28,619 nucleotides of DNA from RUG13615 sp040307715 (lineage in GTDB: Bacteria; Bacillota; Clostridia; Peptostreptococcales; Anaerovoracaceae): NCBI GenBank assembly GCA_040307715.1, contig JAWRJC010000052.1, positions 1-28,619 of the forward strand. Reading direction: 5' to 3'. The notes beneath the pieces were generated by a model, which did not search any database, was not told the origin of the DNA, and was given only the letters and a program-made list of their open reading frames with translations. Position 1 is the stretch's first letter. Every line of letters starts with the position of its first letter. A program made the translations under genes and the position numbers. Shown here in pieces: positions 1 through 6,728 of the stretch.

Positions 1-56
1 CCGCCGGTTATTCAACTATAACGGACTGTAAATCAAATCAGTGATACCTGTTCAGA

Positions 57-1100
57 CTACCAACCCATGTCAGCATAGACAGCGTCCTTAACATCGTCGC
101 CCATCATCTCGAAGTCTTTGTCCCAGGTCTTGTCGCGGACCCAGTCAGCGATCGTGTTGAGTTCATCCTGCGTGTAGGTCACGACTTCGATGCCGTAATC
201 CTTCAGTTTCTGGATGTTGTCGTTATCGGTCGCTTCAGCACGGTCGAAGGACAGCGCTGCTTCTTCGGTGAACGCATCGTACAGGATCTTCTGATAGTCT
301 TCCGGAAGCGCTTCATATGCTTCCTTGTTCATGAATGCGGAGTTGTTCTCCATCTGGCAGTTGACGACGTACAGATACTTGATGACATCGCGGAAGCTGA
401 CGTAGTTCAGTTCAGCGGTGCCGCCCATCCAGCCGTCGCAGACCTTGGTCTGCAGGGAAGTGTACAGGTCAGCATACGGGATGGTAACGGTCGGGAAGTT
501 CTGGCAGTCCATCTGCAGACGGCCGGATTCGATCGCCGGGCAACGGATCAGCACATCCTTCTTCGCAGCCGGATCAGCCATGTTGTCGATAAACGTGTTG
601 GATGCAACCTGAACGAAACCTTCGACGTAGCAGCCCATATAGACCAGACCGTAACTGTCGAACTTATCCTGGATGAGCTTGTAGGTATTGGAGCCTTCGC
701 TCAGTACTTTGGCGGATTCTTCGTAGTTGGTGAACAGATACGGCAGATAGAAGACTTCAAGTGCCGGATCATACTCGCCGGAAATCGACTGTACTGCAAT
801 GTCGATGGTGCCCTGTTTGACTTCATCGAAGACAGCGGAGTAGTCACCAAGTACACTATCGGAATAGATTTCGAGGATCAGACCGCCGTCTGTTTCCTTT
901 TCGACCTTCTCTGCAACGCGGCGTACCGCTTTGCAGGTTTCATGATCTTCGTTCGCCTGTACTGCGACGCGGAGCGTGATCGGTTCTGCGGAAGCACCGT
1001 CACCGCCGTCGCCGGAGCCGGCATCACCGCCACCGCCGCCGCAGGCGACGAGACTCAGGATCATGATCAACGATACAAGCAGTCCTACAAATTTTCTCAT
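57..1100 (-). CDS. TRAP transporter solute-binding lipoprotein (DctP family)
   Basis: This is the extracytoplasmic binding subunit of a TRAP (tripartite ATP-independent) importer, which delivers organic acids or related anions to DctQ/DctM-type membrane subunits. The 347-residue product starts with a basic stretch, a hydrophobic segment and a lipobox ending LSLVAC, followed by a Gly/Ser/Asp linker, so it should be a lipid-anchored protein on the outer face of the membrane. The body (EPITLRVAVQANEDHETCKAVRR, residues about 40 on, and the VLGDYSAVFDEVKQGTIDIA region) is typical of the DctP fold, and the length is normal. I place the start at the ATG at 1100, because the GTG at 1109 sits directly on the AAAGGAAG ribosome binding site. 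It follows the opine-dehydrogenase-like gene by about 70 bases and is probably in its operon. The dctQ/dctM genes are not in the window and would be expected beyond base 1. The substrate is not readable; an opine-like or carboxylate ligand is inferred from the neighbour. Confidence 0.9.
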   Translation of the reverse strand: MRKFVGLLVSLIMILSLVACGGGGGDAGSGDGGDGASAEPITLRVAVQANEDHETCKAVRRVAEKVEKETDGGLILEIYSDSVLGDYSAVFDEVKQGTIDIAVQSISGEYDPALEVFYLPYLFTNYEESAKVLSEGSNTYKLIQDKFDSYGLVYMGCYVEGFVQVASNTFIDNMADPAAKKDVLIRCPAIESGRLQMDCQNFPTVTIPYADLYTSLQTKVCDGWMGGTAELNYVSFRDVIKYLYVVNCQMENNSAFMNKEAYEALPEDYQKILYDAFTEEAALSFDRAEATDNDNIQKLKDYGIEVVTYTQDELNTIADWVRDKTWDKDFEMMGDDVKDAVYADMGW

Positions 1101-1142
1101 ACGTTTCACTTCCTTTCAGCAAGATAATGATTTCTTATCCAA

Positions 1143-1158
1143 GTAGTGTGGGCACTAC
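1143..1158 (-). other. intercistronic hairpin between dehydrogenase and TRAP genes
   Basis: There is a perfect 6-bp stem (GTAGTG / CACTAC) with a 4-nt loop in the 70-base gap between the dehydrogenase stop codon and the TRAP binding-protein start. No U-run follows on the minus strand, so it is not a terminator. It may protect or process the mRNA so that the binding protein is made at a different level. The stem is short and could be chance. Confidence 0.3.
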
Positions 1159-1170
1159 AGGAATACAGAC

Positions 1171-2259
1171 TTATTTTTCCCCTGTTTTGACGTACGCAAG
1201 GATCTCCTCTTTGTCCATGTCCGCAAGACCCATCCATTCCGTGTTGCGGCCGAGCTTCCACCAGTCTCTTTCATGGACGATGGAGTACATGTTGACAAAG
1301 GCCGACATGATCGGACAGTCAACGCCGACTGCTTTCCCGAGCGAGATCCAGGGGACCAGTCCGTTGGGGCAGTCTTCTGTGAGATAACGGTTCCAGATGC
1401 TGTCCGGGCCGGTGATCTGTGTCAGACCGATATCCCCGTGCATCGTCGCGTACAGATCCTGCCAGGTCCACTCATAGTCATCCGGCTTTTTGGCGAAATC
1501 CTCGATGGGACGGAGGTTATATCCCAGCGCTTTGCCGACAGCCTTTCTCTCCTTGTCGATCGCGATGGAGATCTTGGCTGCAGCCGGTGTGTAGTGTTCA
1601 TACATGCAGAACTGTCCGCGCACCGCCTGCTGTTCGATGTGCCCGATGTTGATCGAACAGGCACCTGTATGCAGCGAAGGATTCACGATGGATAACCCGC
1701 ATTCCAGCACGTCGTTGTACACCTTTTCGAAGGGGTGCAGTTCGCGTACTTCGTCCAGGAGTTCTTCCCCTGCGGACGCGGGCAGGAAGGCGACATTCGT
1801 TGCATTCTTGCCGGAACAGAAGACGAGTCCGGGTCCTTTCAGTCTGGTGTCGTACGGCAGGTTGTTGACCTCGCAGATAACAGGCGCTTCTTTGCCCATC
1901 ATCTTCTTGATCATCAGCGAGCTGAACGCACCCGGATAGATCATGATGATCTGGTCTTTTTTCACACACTTGACCAATTCCTTTGCTATGTTCTCATGCG
2001 CAAAGGACGGAGTGACGATGCAGATGAACCGGCAGCCTTCGATCGCTGCGGCCAGATCCGACGTCACCATTTCGAGTTCGGCGGTCCCTTCGATGACCCC
2101 TGTGACGCGGATCTTCTTCGATTCCGCGACCGTGCGGATGTTATCGAAGAAGGCTTCGCTCTCCCAGAGGCGCACCTGCCACCCTCTCAGCGCGAAGTCC
2201 GCGGCCATGGTGTGTGCGCCGTTTCCCCCGCCAAGTACTGCGATATGGGTATTCTTCAT
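1171..2259 (-). CDS. NAD/NADP octopine/nopaline dehydrogenase family protein (opine dehydrogenase-like)
   Basis: A cytoplasmic oxidoreductase of the octopine/nopaline dehydrogenase family, whose members interconvert N-(1-carboxyalkyl) amino acids (opines) with an amino acid plus a 2-keto acid using NAD(P)H. The 362 residues begin with a Rossmann fingerprint (VLGGGNGAHTMAADFALRG, residues about 8-26). The C-terminal family domain covers about 180-330 and contains NPSLHTGACSINIGH, where the conserved histidine lies. Length is normal for the family. The ATG at 2259 follows a GGGGGGAAG ribosome binding site. The adjacent TRAP binding protein suggests that an imported opine-like compound is degraded. 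The 209-base leader upstream carries hairpins and a terminator-like structure, and the preceding gene encodes an ANTAR antiterminator, so expression is probably set by antitermination. The exact substrate is unknown; other 2-keto-acid/amine condensing reactions are possible. Confidence 0.85.
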   Translation of the reverse strand: MKNTHIAVLGGGNGAHTMAADFALRGWQVRLWESEAFFDNIRTVAESKKIRVTGVIEGTAELEMVTSDLAAAIEGCRFICIVTPSFAHENIAKELVKCVKKDQIIMIYPGAFSSLMIKKMMGKEAPVICEVNNLPYDTRLKGPGLVFCSGKNATNVAFLPASAGEELLDEVRELHPFEKVYNDVLECGLSIVNPSLHTGACSINIGHIEQQAVRGQFCMYEHYTPAAAKISIAIDKERKAVGKALGYNLRPIEDFAKKPDDYEWTWQDLYATMHGDIGLTQITGPDSIWNRYLTEDCPNGLVPWISLGKAVGVDCPIMSAFVNMYSIVHERDWWKLGRNTEWMGLADMDKEEILAYVKTGEK

Positions 2260-2281
2260 AGACTTCCCCCCTGACCGTTAG

Positions 2282-2338
2282 ATAACAAAACAACCAAAGC
2301 CATGGGTCCGCATACTGCTGCGGAGACATTACTTTGGT
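2282..2338 (-). terminator. intrinsic-terminator-like hairpin in leader of opine dehydrogenase operon
   Basis: On the minus strand a 7-bp stem (ACCAAAG at 2338-2332 with CTTTGGT at 2299-2293) encloses a partly paired AUG/CAU segment and the 6-bp hairpin at 2307-2324. It is followed at once by a U-rich tract (TTGTTTTGTTA, 2292-2282). It lies 23 bases before the dehydrogenase start, so it would stop transcription before the gene unless prevented. The nested hairpin is the second arm of the proposed ANTAR site. Confidence 0.6.
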
Positions 2339-2374
2339 CATTGCTTCACAACCAGTCCTTGATCCATCTCAAGG
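2307..2374 (-). promoter_or_regulatory. candidate ANTAR two-hairpin RNA target
   Basis: Two successive hairpins on the minus-strand leader each have a 6-bp stem and a 6-nt loop. The first (2357-2374) is CCTTGA-GATGGA-TCAAGG and the second (2307-2324) is TCCGCA-GCAGTA-TGCGGA, with 32 bases between them. Both have G at loop position 4 and an A-U pair closing the loop, so the wider loops read AGNNGNAT. Known ANTAR targets are paired hairpins with hexaloops carrying A at position 1 and G at position 4, the second overlapping a terminator. The architecture fits, but the A at loop position 1 does not strictly match. The neighbouring gene encodes an ANTAR response regulator. Confidence 0.5.
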
Positions 2375-2396
2375 GCATCTATTTACTTGTAACTAA

Positions 2397-2426
2397 AAAT
2401 TACCATACAGGCACAGCTGTTGTCAA
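2397..2426 (-). promoter_or_regulatory. candidate promoter for opine dehydrogenase leader
   Basis: A perfect TTGACA -35 box (2426-2421) is followed after 18 bases by TAATTT (2402-2397), a poor -10. It sits between the response-regulator stop and the two-hairpin leader, so it would give the leader its own start about 130 bases before the gene. Read-through from the kinase-regulator operon is the alternative. Confidence 0.45.
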
Positions 2427-2468
2427 TATTGTTCGAAAACTTGTACAATTTGTTTACAGTTGTCGGTT

Positions 2469-3062
2469 TCACCCCCGCTCTTTTGCCTGCAGCAGCATCT
2501 CCGCGACTTCCTTCATGGACATACGGTTCTCCCGGCTCAGGGTGCGGATGTAGACATAAGCACTGTCCTCTGTCATGTGTTCTTTGTCCATCAGATAACC
2601 TTTGGCGTGTTCGATGACGCGGCGGGCAGCCAGGTCTTCTTCTGCTTTTTTCACTTCCTGATGCAGCGTCTGGATTTCCCTGCTCTTCGCATGGGCAACG
2701 AGCAGATTGGGGATCAGGATGTTCTCGTTCACAGGCTTGACAATATAGCCGTTCGCACCGTTTGCAACTGCTTCTTCGATAAATGACAGATCGTTATAGG
2801 CGGTGATCATGACGATCGTCTCAGCTGTGCCGTCACGGCTGATTTCTCTGGCTGCGACCAGTCCGTCCATCAGCGGCATTTTCACATCCAGGAGCACGAT
2901 ATCCGGATGATGCTCCCGGCACGCACTGACCGCCTCCAGTCCATTGGAAACAGCGGCTGTGACCTCACAGCCGAGTTTTTCCAGTGCATCCTGCAGATTG
3001 ATACGGGCGATCGGTTCATCGTCCGCGATCACGATCTTCATTCCCTGCAGTGTCCAATCCAT
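2469..3062 (-). CDS. ANTAR-domain response regulator (PdtaR/EutV type)
   Basis: A phosphorylation-controlled RNA-binding antiterminator. The 197 residues comprise an N-terminal receiver domain (about 8-125), with the acidic pair at D14/D15, the phospho-acceptor D59 in VLLDVKMP and the conserved lysine K109 in IVKP. A coiled linker (about 125-145) and a C-terminal ANTAR domain (about 140-195, RRVIEHAKGYLM and SMKEVAEMLL) follow. ANTAR regulators bind paired hairpins in leader RNAs and prevent terminator formation. The start codon overlaps the kinase stop codon (TAATG), with AAAGGAGGG eight bases upstream, so the pair is translationally coupled. The next gene downstream has a leader with two hairpins and a terminator, which makes the dehydrogenase/TRAP operon the likely target. 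I am confident of the class; the target is inferred. Confidence 0.93.
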   Translation of the reverse strand: MDWTLQGMKIVIADDEPIARINLQDALEKLGCEVTAAVSNGLEAVSACREHHPDIVLLDVKMPLMDGLVAAREISRDGTAETIVMITAYNDLSFIEEAVANGANGYIVKPVNENILIPNLLVAHAKSREIQTLHQEVKKAEEDLAARRVIEHAKGYLMDKEHMTEDSAYVYIRTLSRENRMSMKEVAEMLLQAKERG

Positions 3063-4522
3063 TACTTAGTCCCTCCTTTTTCCGAGATGAAGTTGAACCG
3101 GACCGCCGTGCCTTCGTCGGAACTTGAGACCGTGAACTTTCCGTGCAGACTGTCTTCGACGACGCTCCGCATGATGGTCATGCCATTCGTATGGCGTTTT
3201 TCTACTTCTTCCGGCCGGAAACCGCTTCCGTCGTCCCTGATGGTGACCGAAGGGGTGATCGGGTCATCCTTGACCTCGATGACGATGCGGCCGGTCTTCC
3301 TGCCGTTAAAAGCATGTTTGTAGCTGTTGAACAGCGCTTCATTGATGATCAGCACAATGCTGGCAACTTGATCAACATCGATCGTCAGGTCATCTCCGCG
3401 GATCTCGATGGCAAGGTCGAGGTCCGCACTCTCTGCAAAGGCAAGAATGTTGTTTTTCGCCTTGTCGATGACCGAGAACAGACGCGCTGTCCCCTCTTCC
3501 TTCTGCCGGAGCGAATCCTCATAACTGCCGGACAGGCTCAGGATCATTCCCATCGCTTCGTTGAGCATCAGCGATGACTCCGGATCTTTGATCTTGCGCT
3601 TTTGGATCGACAGCAAGCTGTAGATCATATTCAGGTTGTTCTTGGTCCGGTGCTGCACCTCCCGCAGCATCGCTTCCTTCATACGCTGCAGCTGCTCATT
3701 CTGCTTGAGCAATGTGATGTCGTGCAGGCTGATTGCCCAGAACTTTTCATCACCGGTGATGCGGTACTGGCGCAGGATATAACTGCGGCCGCCGTAGGTG
3801 ACCTCTTCGCTCGCGTGATCGCCTTTCATCTTCTTCAGGGAATGCGGATCATTCAGCGAGATCTCCTCATACGGCATACCGATGATGTCCTTGATATAGC
3901 CGAGTTCATGATACATCCGCAGCGCTGCCTGGTTGCGGTAGACAACACGCCCCTTGGAATTAACAATAACAAGCATATCGTCAATTGCATCGCCTGCCCA
4001 TTCCAGATTTGTCAGATAAGAGACCTCTTCCGTATCCGGTTTGTGCCAGATCATCGGTGCAGGCGATTCCGCAAGCTTCGGCACAGCTGTTTCCTCGAGT
4101 TCATTTTCAAAGACCAGCGCTCCGATGGTCGCCCTTCCCCGCTTGATAGGACTGACGGTCTGCACGACCATCCGTTCTGCACGTGTGACGGCACGCACTT
4201 CTCTGGTATCAATGCCGTAATGCAGAGTACGAAGCACCCCGGCTTCATTCTCCTCGCGGGCGATATAGCCGATCGTACTGAACTTATGCGGCGAATCTTC
4301 ACGCAGATACTCCGCCACCACGATGGCTTCGTTGCCGTCGCGGCAGAGACAGTCGATAAAGACGTCCGCCCCGCGCTCCCTGCCGAGCGTCTCTACTCTG
4401 GCCGCCAGATCACGCAGCAGATCGATGTCTGCATCCTTCAAATCCGTATAGTCCCTGCAGATGTGTTCCAGGACAGTTGGTGTGTCCAGTGCTCTGTCCA
4501 CGATTCCTGCTTGTTCTTCCAT
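3062..4522 (-). CDS. sensor histidine kinase, HisKA_2 type (PdtaS/EutW-like)
   Basis: A soluble two-component kinase that should phosphorylate the ANTAR regulator encoded next. The 486 residues show no membrane segment. Order of domains: an N-terminal GAF-like sensor of the PdtaS type (about 20-150), a PAS domain (about 170-275, including ILRQYRITGDEKFWAISLHDIT), a HisKA_2 dimerization domain with phospho-acceptor H291 in REVQHRTKNNLNMI, and an HATPase with N394 in NEALFNS, DDGSGF and GMTIMRS. I chose the ATG at 4522 because GGAGGAG lies eight bases upstream; a longer frame back to 4597 lacks such a site and would add 25 uncharacteristic residues. The gene follows the BadF-type kinase gene by 71 bases with no visible terminator, so it could be partly co-transcribed with the sugar repressor operon. 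The signal is unknown; a cytosolic small molecule related to the opine/TRAP substrate is the natural guess. Confidence 0.92.
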   Translation of the reverse strand: MEEQAGIVDRALDTPTVLEHICRDYTDLKDADIDLLRDLAARVETLGRERGADVFIDCLCRDGNEAIVVAEYLREDSPHKFSTIGYIAREENEAGVLRTLHYGIDTREVRAVTRAERMVVQTVSPIKRGRATIGALVFENELEETAVPKLAESPAPMIWHKPDTEEVSYLTNLEWAGDAIDDMLVIVNSKGRVVYRNQAALRMYHELGYIKDIIGMPYEEISLNDPHSLKKMKGDHASEEVTYGGRSYILRQYRITGDEKFWAISLHDITLLKQNEQLQRMKEAMLREVQHRTKNNLNMIYSLLSIQKRKIKDPESSLMLNEAMGMILSLSGSYEDSLRQKEEGTARLFSVIDKAKNNILAFAESADLDLAIEIRGDDLTIDVDQVASIVLIINEALFNSYKHAFNGRKTGRIVIEVKDDPITPSVTIRDDGSGFRPEEVEKRHTNGMTIMRSVVEDSLHGKFTVSSSDEGTAVRFNFISEKGGTK

Positions 4523-4593
4523 GGATCCTGCTCCTCCGCTTTCAGAACGAAAGGCGTGCGGATAAAACGACTGCGTTCTTTTCTTTAATAGTA

Positions 4594-5550
4594 TCACCCG
4601 AAATGGAAGGTGGTCAAACCGTCCTGCTTCATTGCCAGCAGAACAGCACCCAGATCCGGGGTATAAATGGGAGGCGTATAAACCATGTTGTCTGCCGCCA
4701 GTTTCTCAGCCAGTGGATCGAGCAGCGGCGCACCGATCTTGAAGATACTGCCGGTCCCCGACACCGGCACCTGACCGGCAAACCCGAGCCGATCGCGTAA
4801 TGCACGGGCAATGTCAAACAGTTCCTGCGCGGCATCGAGAACGATCTTCTCTGCATGCGGATCCCCTTCTGCAAGCAGTTCCTGCACAAACGGCGCCAGC
4901 GAAGCGATCCTGGTCCGGTCCATCCCCCACTGCTCAACGACCAGACCGATCAGCTGGTCGTCCGATTTGAGTGAGAGCGATTGCCTGACCTTCTCATACA
5001 GCGCAGTCTTCATATCGCGGCCATCGCTCTGCCGCATGAATTCCCTGAGAAGCCGCCAGCCCATCCAGTATCCGCCGCCCTCGTCACTGCCCAGCGCGTG
5101 ATGCCAGCCTCCGCAGCGGGCTGTTTCGCCTTGCTCATTGACACCGTATCCCATCGAACCGGTTCCTGCAATGAGGTTGATGCCTGCCCTTCCTGCGAGC
5201 GCGCCGGCGTGTGCATTCTCGCAGTCATTGCCGGCTGTGAACGGTACCGGGATCGCATTGACCAGCACGTCGTCCAGCCGCTGCGTATCTTCCTGCACGT
5301 CCCCGTATCCGGCACAGCCGATAAAAATGCGCGCCACATCACGGAGCTGCAGTTTTCCGCTTCCGGCGGTGCTGCCCTTCTCCAGCACGGCGTCTATGCC
5401 TTCCCGGATGACCTGTACAGCGCCGTCATACCCGCACTGCAGATAATGGCAGGTTCCCGCTGTATGCGTCCCTGCGATCGTTCCATCCTCCCGGGCGAGT
5501 GTGAACTTTGTCTTTGTCCCGCCGCCGTCTACGCCGATGTAGTACCTCAT
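4594..5550 (-). CDS. BadF/BadG/BcrA/BcrD-family ATPase, N-acetylhexosamine-kinase-like
   Basis: A cytosolic ATP-dependent kinase of the ASKHA (actin-like) fold. The 318 residues begin with the phosphate-1 motif YIGVDGGGTKTKFTLA (residues 4-19). They also contain the phosphate-2 type sequence IAGTGSMGYG (about 130) and an adenosine-type GTGSIFK segment near residue 265. Members of this length and pattern include N-acetylglucosamine kinases; activator ATPases of dehydratases have Fe-S cysteines at the dimer interface that I do not see here. The gene overlaps the LacI gene by four bases (ATGA), so the two are coupled. With the GH4 enzyme and AgaS-like isomerase transcribed divergently, its likely job is to phosphorylate the hexosamine or hexose released inside the cell. 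The substrate is inferred, not visible. Confidence 0.85.
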   Translation of the reverse strand: MRYYIGVDGGGTKTKFTLAREDGTIAGTHTAGTCHYLQCGYDGAVQVIREGIDAVLEKGSTAGSGKLQLRDVARIFIGCAGYGDVQEDTQRLDDVLVNAIPVPFTAGNDCENAHAGALAGRAGINLIAGTGSMGYGVNEQGETARCGGWHHALGSDEGGGYWMGWRLLREFMRQSDGRDMKTALYEKVRQSLSLKSDDQLIGLVVEQWGMDRTRIASLAPFVQELLAEGDPHAEKIVLDAAQELFDIARALRDRLGFAGQVPVSGTGSIFKIGAPLLDPLAEKLAADNMVYTPPIYTPDLGAVLLAMKQDGLTTFHFG

Positions 5551-6560
5551 ATATCTGTCCTTTCTGTACTACGCAGAGAACTGCGCTCCACGAGCCGCGT
5601 CGGGAACAGCGTCCTGCGCACATGGCTGTCCTCTCCGGTGATCATCTGAACCATCCGCCGCACAGCAGTCCTGCCGATGTCTTCGGTCGGGATCTCGACC
5701 GTGGTCAGCGGCGGCACCATGTGGGAACTCAGTTCAACATTATTAAAACCGATCACGCCGACTTCTCCGGGGCAGTTCACCCCAAGGGAGAAGAGCGTCC
5801 CGATGACGACCTGCGCCAGCGAATCGCTGCCTGCAAAGATCGCATCCGGCGGCACAGGCAATTCCATTAGTTCCTTTGTCTGCTGCGAACAAAGGTCCAG
5901 ATCCCAGCCGCAGTCTTTGACCAGCGCGCTGTCAAAAGGGATCCCCGCCTGCCGCAGCGCCTCGGTGTAGATACTGAACCGGATCGCATTTTGCATCGGC
6001 TCCTCCGGGGAGGGACCGCTGATCAGTGCGATCCGCCGGTATCCGGCGCCGAGCAGCCGGTGCATGACCTGCCAGTTGGCAACATTCTGATCGTAGCCGA
6101 CATTGTCGAATTCATAGTCCGGCTGGTTTTCATCGATAAAGATCAGGTGCGGCGTGTGTCTGCGGATCTTCTTCAGCACCCGGTCACTGACACGTTCCAT
6201 AAGAAAGACGCCGTCCAGCGGTGCTGCGAGAAATTCCGAAAGCCCCTGCTCGCTCTCGAGGTCCCGGAAGGACTTGGAGATGATGATGGAAGCTTTCCTG
6301 ACGCTGCACTCTTTCTCCATTGCCTGGATGATATCGGAAAAGTACGGATCGGCGTATTTATCCGTCGTGTGAGCCAGCACACAGCCAAAGCGGTACTGCC
6401 GGCTGCGTGCGGCCACGTCATAGCCCAGCTTTTCAGCCGCCTGCAGGATCCGGATGCGCGTTTCCTCACGCACGGAAAACCCGGGGTCTGCGGCAAGCAC
6501 CCGCGACACCGCGGCGATCGAAACACCGGCTTCTTTTGCAACCTGTCTGATTGTAGCCAT
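5547..6560 (-). CDS. LacI-family transcriptional repressor
   Basis: A sugar-responsive DNA-binding repressor. The 337 residues start with the LacI helix-turn-helix and hinge region (TIRQVAKEAGVSIAAVSRVLA, residues 3-23) and continue with a periplasmic-binding-like effector domain (about 58-330). The ATG at 6560 is preceded by AAGGAGG. It is divergent from the GH4/CUT1 operon and overlaps the BadF-type kinase gene. Two TGTTTA-N-TAAACA palindromes in the 168-base divergent region are the expected operators; one overlaps the -10 of its own promoter (autoregulation) and the other lies just downstream of the GH4 promoter. The inducer is unknown, probably a sugar or sugar phosphate of this pathway. 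Confidence 0.95.
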   Translation of the reverse strand: MATIRQVAKEAGVSIAAVSRVLAADPGFSVREETRIRILQAAEKLGYDVAARSRQYRFGCVLAHTTDKYADPYFSDIIQAMEKECSVRKASIIISKSFRDLESEQGLSEFLAAPLDGVFLMERVSDRVLKKIRRHTPHLIFIDENQPDYEFDNVGYDQNVANWQVMHRLLGAGYRRIALISGPSPEEPMQNAIRFSIYTEALRQAGIPFDSALVKDCGWDLDLCSQQTKELMELPVPPDAIFAGSDSLAQVVIGTLFSLGVNCPGEVGVIGFNNVELSSHMVPPLTTVEIPTEDIGRTAVRRMVQMITGEDSHVRRTLFPTRLVERSSLRSTERTDI

Positions 6561-6581
6561 ATCGCCTCCTTAAACACTCCT

Positions 6582-6600
6582 TGTTTAGTAAACAGTTTAC
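6582..6600. promoter_or_regulatory. LacI-type operator O1 (overlapping palindromes)
   Basis: TGTTTAGTAAACA (6582-6594) is a perfect palindrome around a central G. It overlaps a second perfect palindrome, GTAAACAGTTTAC (6588-6600). The site covers the -10 box of the repressor's own promoter. Its core equals the downstream operator O2 except for the central base. Confidence 0.8.
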
Positions 6601-6622
6601 CAAAGTTGTGATTCCGTGTCAA
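6594..6622 (-). promoter_or_regulatory. promoter of the LacI repressor-kinase operon
   Basis: A perfect TTGACA (6622-6617), a 17-base spacer and TAAACT (6599-6594) on the minus strand. The -10 lies inside operator O1, so bound repressor would block its own promoter. Confidence 0.65.
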
Positions 6623-6631
6623 TGATTCCAG

Positions 6632-6660
6632 TTTACAATTAAAAATGGCAGCGATATAAT
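6632..6660 (+). promoter_or_regulatory. promoter of the GH4/CUT1 sugar operon
   Basis: TTTACA (6632-6637), exactly 17 bases, then a perfect TATAAT (6655-6660). The expected start of transcription is near 6667, and operator O2 begins about 20 bases further on. Confidence 0.8.
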
Positions 6661-6685
6661 ATTAAAAGGAGTTCAAATCTCAATT

Positions 6686-6698
6686 TGTTTACTAAACA
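6686..6698. promoter_or_regulatory. LacI-type operator O2
   Basis: TGTTTACTAAACA, a perfect palindrome around a central C, lies downstream of the predicted start site of the sugar operon, where a bound repressor would block elongation. Its centre is 104 bp from the centre of O1, close to ten helical turns, which would suit DNA looping. Confidence 0.8.
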
Positions 6699-6728
6699 TC
6701 ACAGAGAAAGGACAGCAACGAAAAGGAC

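Noticed and set aside
4..24. Hairpin CGGTTAT / ATAACGG downstream of the TRAP binding-protein gene as a terminator
   Set aside because: The stem is short with a bulge and no U-run follows on the minus strand; transporter genes are expected to continue beyond the window.
2141..2341. 66-codon minus-strand frame across the dehydrogenase leader (starting MTKVMSPQQYADPW) as a leader peptide gene
   Set aside because: It has no ribosome binding site and runs far into the dehydrogenase gene in another frame; the region is better explained by hairpins.
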